Below, piece by piece: positions 8,224 through 10,297 of a stretch of DNA of 10,297 nt (position 1 is its first letter; every line of letters begins with the position of its first letter). The DNA is from Gemmatimonadales bacterium UBA4718. Its GTDB lineage: Bacteria; Gemmatimonadota; Gemmatimonadetes; Gemmatimonadales; Gemmatimonadaceae. The notes beneath the pieces are model-generated. The model worked only from the letters and a program-made list of their open reading frames with translations, ran no database searches and was not told the DNA's origin. The translations under genes and the position numbers were made by a program. The stretch covers positions 32,184 through 42,480 of the forward strand of contig DHJO01000081.1 of assembly GCA_002404375.1 (NCBI GenBank), given 5' to 3'.

Positions 8224-8978
8224 CTTTTCCGGGACGACTCAAAAAGCCGGGTTGGAAAATGCTCGGCGGCATTTTCCTCGTTGCCGTTATCATGGCGGCG
8301 GCTTGGGGGGTGCGCACAGCAGCTCGACAAATGGCGTTCTTCCGCGTTCGCTCGGTCGAGATTCGCGGCGTCCGATATCTGCAGCCGAACGAAGTCCTCT
8401 CGCGCCTCAAGGTCGACACGCTGATGTCGTTGTGGGACGATCTCGAGCCTCTGCGCGAGCGAGTGCGCCACCACCCACAGGTTACGGGCGTCACAATCAC
8501 CCGGCGATTGCCCGGAACACTGGTGGTGACAATCGAGGAGAATCAACCGGTCGCGCTGATTCAAGGTGCGACCGGGCTCGTTCCGTACGATTCCCTTGGA
8601 CATGTGCTTCCGATCGACCCCGCTCGCACCAATCTCGATCTGCCGATTGTTGCGACAAGCGATCCTGTTCTTCTTAAGCTCGTTGGCGCCATTCGTTACG
8701 CGGTGCCGCGTGTGTTCTCGCGCATCGAAGAGGTGAGACGCAGCGGGAGAGACGAGATCGTGCTCACGCTCTCTCGAAGCGGGGCGCAGAGCCCTCGCGC
8801 CGTGGGCGACACGGCAGCCCCGCACGGCGGAACAATGAAAGTGCGCATTCCGTTAGGGCTGTCAGTAGAGCGGTTGGCCGATATCTTTCCCGTTGAGAAT
8901 GACCTTGCTCGCCGGCAGGTACACGTTGGCGAGCTCGATTTACGTTATCGCGATCAGGTGATCGCAAGGCTGCAATGA
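8220..8978 (+). CDS. ftsQ: Cell division protein FtsQ (DivIB family)
   Basis: FtsQ is a bitopic membrane protein of the divisome that links FtsB/FtsL and other late proteins. The 252 aa are in the family's usual range. A short basic N-terminus (RLKKPGWK, 6-13) is followed by one membrane segment (about 14-34), which puts the rest outside the cytoplasm. A POTRA domain spans about 41-113: FFRVRSVEIRG (40-50) is the usual entry, and HHPQVTGVTITRRLPGTLVV (84-103) is the typical second half. The beta domain follows with YDSLGHVLP (123-131) and ends in ELDLRYRDQVIARL (238-251), a usual FtsQ finish. Residues about 185-205, rich in Ser, Ala and Gly, look like a loop inserted between two beta strands. 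The ATG overlaps the murC stop by 4 nt (ATGA). The call rests on domain layout plus position before ftsA, since sequence conservation in FtsQ is low. Confidence 0.92.
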   Translation: MTFPGRLKKPGWKMLGGIFLVAVIMAAAWGVRTAARQMAFFRVRSVEIRGVRYLQPNEVLSRLKVDTLMSLWDDLEPLRERVRHHPQVTGVTITRRLPGTLVVTIEENQPVALIQGATGLVPYDSLGHVLPIDPARTNLDLPIVATSDPVLLKLVGAIRYAVPRVFSRIEEVRRSGRDEIVLTLSRSGAQSPRAVGDTAAPHGGTMKVRIPLGLSVERLADIFPVENDLARRQVHVGELDLRYRDQVIARLQ

Positions 8979-10231
8979 ATCCGGAACGCGTCATCACTGG
9001 TCTGGACATCGGTTCAGCCAAGACAACGGTCGTGATCGCCGAAGCTGTCGGCGAGAAAAAGAACGCGCCCCGACTCAAGATTCTTGGAGTTGGTCAGGCA
9101 CGCACGACCGGATTGCGTCGCGGCGTCGTATCGGACATCGAAGAGACTACACGCTCGATCAAGAAGGCGATCGAGGACGCCGAGCGGATGGCTGGAACCA
9201 AAGTCGACACGCTCTACGCGGGCATCGCGGGCGAGCACGTTAGGGCGATGATCAGCAAGGGAATCGTGGCCGTGAATGGCGAAGAGATTTCCAAGGCGGA
9301 CGTCGACCGAGCCAACGAGGTTGCCCGTGCGCAGCCGGTTCCGCAGGACCGCGAGCTCTTGCACGCGATTCCGCAGGAATATTCCGTGGACAAGAATCAG
9401 GGCATTCGCGATCCGATCGGAATGATCGGCACCCGCCTCGAGACGGAGATGTATCTCGTGACCATCGGGGCATCTCCGGCGATGAACCTGCGCAAGTCGG
9501 TAGAGAGGGCAGGGTATCGGGTGCGCGAGTTGGTGCTCGAGCCCCTGGCCAGCGCTCTCGCGGTTCTGACGGAGGACGAGAAGGAGCTCGGAGTCGCTCT
9601 CGTCGAGATGGGTGCCGGAACCACTGACATCGCCGTGTTCCAGGAAGGAAAAATCCGGCACCTCGGCACCGTGAACTTCGGCGGCAACAACGTTACCAGC
9701 GACATCGTGCAGGGAATGGGAGTCACGCAGGCCGATGCCGAGCGGTTGAAGGAGAGATACGGCTGCGCGTACGAGCCGTTAGTGGATCCGAGCGACGTCA
9801 TTCAGCTTCCGAGTACGGTCGCGCAGGGCGAGCGGCACATACCGCGCGAGGTGCTGGCGCACATCATCCACCAGCGCATGGACGAGATCTTCAATCTCGT
9901 GCTGACCGAGATCGAGCGAGCGGGTTTCGCGAGCCGGTTGAATGGCGGTGTGGTGATCACGGGGGGTGCGGCAGCAATGCAGGGCGTCGCCGAGCTCGCG
10001 GCCGACGTGTTCGGGACTGGCGTAAGAATCGGCTCCCCCGAGGAGAACGTCGGCGGACTGAGCGATTCGGTCGACGCTCCCCGCTTCGCCACTGTGGTGG
10101 GGCTCGCGATCTACGGCGCCAACCGTGCGGCCGCGGGCTTCTCGCCCACGGGCAAGCACAGAGCGCTCGCCGGAGCTGGCGTCAACAAATTCACCAAACG
10201 GCTTAAGATCTGGCTCGAGGATTTCTTCTAG
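8975..10231 (+). CDS. ftsA: Cell division protein FtsA
   Basis: FtsA is an actin-like ATPase that anchors FtsZ to the membrane and recruits later divisome proteins. The 418 aa are normal. Motifs: phosphate-1 loop DIGSAKT (11-17), the 1C subdomain typical of FtsA at about 85-170 (GIAGEHV 83-89, AIPQEYSVD 131-139), phosphate-2 loop EMGAGTTDIAVF (211-222), GTVNFGGNNVTSDI (231-244), adenosine motif VVITGGAAAMQGV (326-338) and APRFATVVGLAIYG (368-381). The C-terminus KFTKRLKIWLEDFF (405-418) is the expected amphipathic membrane-targeting helix after a linker. Odd point: phosphate-2 begins with Glu211 where Asp is usual. The ATG overlaps the ftsQ stop by 4 nt (ATGA), with AAGG (8966-8969) 5 nt upstream as a weak Shine-Dalgarno. 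ftsZ would be expected just downstream of the window. Confidence 0.97.
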   Translation: MNPERVITGLDIGSAKTTVVIAEAVGEKKNAPRLKILGVGQARTTGLRRGVVSDIEETTRSIKKAIEDAERMAGTKVDTLYAGIAGEHVRAMISKGIVAVNGEEISKADVDRANEVARAQPVPQDRELLHAIPQEYSVDKNQGIRDPIGMIGTRLETEMYLVTIGASPAMNLRKSVERAGYRVRELVLEPLASALAVLTEDEKELGVALVEMGAGTTDIAVFQEGKIRHLGTVNFGGNNVTSDIVQGMGVTQADAERLKERYGCAYEPLVDPSDVIQLPSTVAQGERHIPREVLAHIIHQRMDEIFNLVLTEIERAGFASRLNGGVVITGGAAAMQGVAELAADVFGTGVRIGSPEENVGGLSDSVDAPRFATVVGLAIYGANRAAAGFSPTGKHRALAGAGVNKFTKRLKIWLEDFF

Positions 10232-10297
10232 CCTCTCGCCGGTCAGTCGGGCGGGAGTGTCCTCTTCGGCCGCCCCTCGCTTACACGCTGCGAACCC
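10232..10297 (+). other. Non-coding stretch after ftsA (probable ftsA-ftsZ spacer)
   Basis: These 66 nt are the only non-coding DNA in the window. No reading frame, strong promoter or clear Shine-Dalgarno is seen before the window ends. GGGCGG (10249-10254) can pair with CCGCCC (10270-10275) across a 15-nt loop, but no T run follows. Given the cluster, this is most likely the leader of ftsZ, and the break in the overlap pattern would leave room for separate control of ftsZ. Confidence 0.4.

Noticed and set aside
10249..10275. GGGCGG/CCGCCC inverted repeat as a terminator
   Set aside because: Only 6 pairs, a 15-nt loop and no T run; such pairs arise by chance in GC-rich DNA, and the expected ftsZ should lie downstream.

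Overview
The window holds one uninterrupted run of genes on the + strand, a large part of a bacterial dcw (division and cell wall) cluster. In order it carries murE (3' part only), murF, mraY, murD, ftsW, murG, murC, ftsQ and ftsA, followed by 66 nt of non-coding DNA where ftsZ would normally come next. No tRNA, rRNA, mobile element, CRISPR array or long intergenic region is present, and no minus-strand gene can be supported.

The genes act on one pathway. MurC starts the peptide on UDP-MurNAc with L-Ala, MurD adds D-Glu, MurE adds meso-diaminopimelate (its DNPR motif is visible), and MurF adds D-Ala-D-Ala. MraY moves the phospho-MurNAc-pentapeptide onto undecaprenyl phosphate to give lipid I, and MurG adds GlcNAc to give lipid II. 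FtsW is the SEDS glycosyltransferase that polymerises lipid II at the septum. FtsQ and FtsA belong to the divisome, FtsA tethering FtsZ to the membrane.

Layout: all eight gene junctions are zero-gap or overlapping. Five are 4-nt start/stop overlaps of the ATGA, GTGA or TTGA kind apart from the extra ATGA cases listed per gene (murE/murF, mraY/murD, ftsW/murG, murG/murC, murC/ftsQ and ftsQ/ftsA all overlap by 4 nt), murF/mraY overlaps by 1 nt, and murD/ftsW abut. Several starts have little or no Shine-Dalgarno sequence, so translational coupling is likely. murB and ddl, which in Escherichia coli lie between murC and ftsQ, are absent here.

Organism: a GC-rich (about 60% by eye) diderm-type bacterium with meso-DAP peptidoglycan. 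The order murC-ftsQ-ftsA, the QEQN motif of MurG, the EADEYDRSFL motif of MurC and the extended loop before the HHH motif of MraY resemble the FCB group. With the high GC this suggests Gemmatimonadota or a relative; this is inference from recall, not from a tree.

No new system was found. The points worth a second look are residue-level: MurF has Glu where the family's carbamylated Lys is expected, FtsW has altered motifs around its catalytic loop and last membrane segment, and FtsA has Glu in place of the phosphate-2 Asp.
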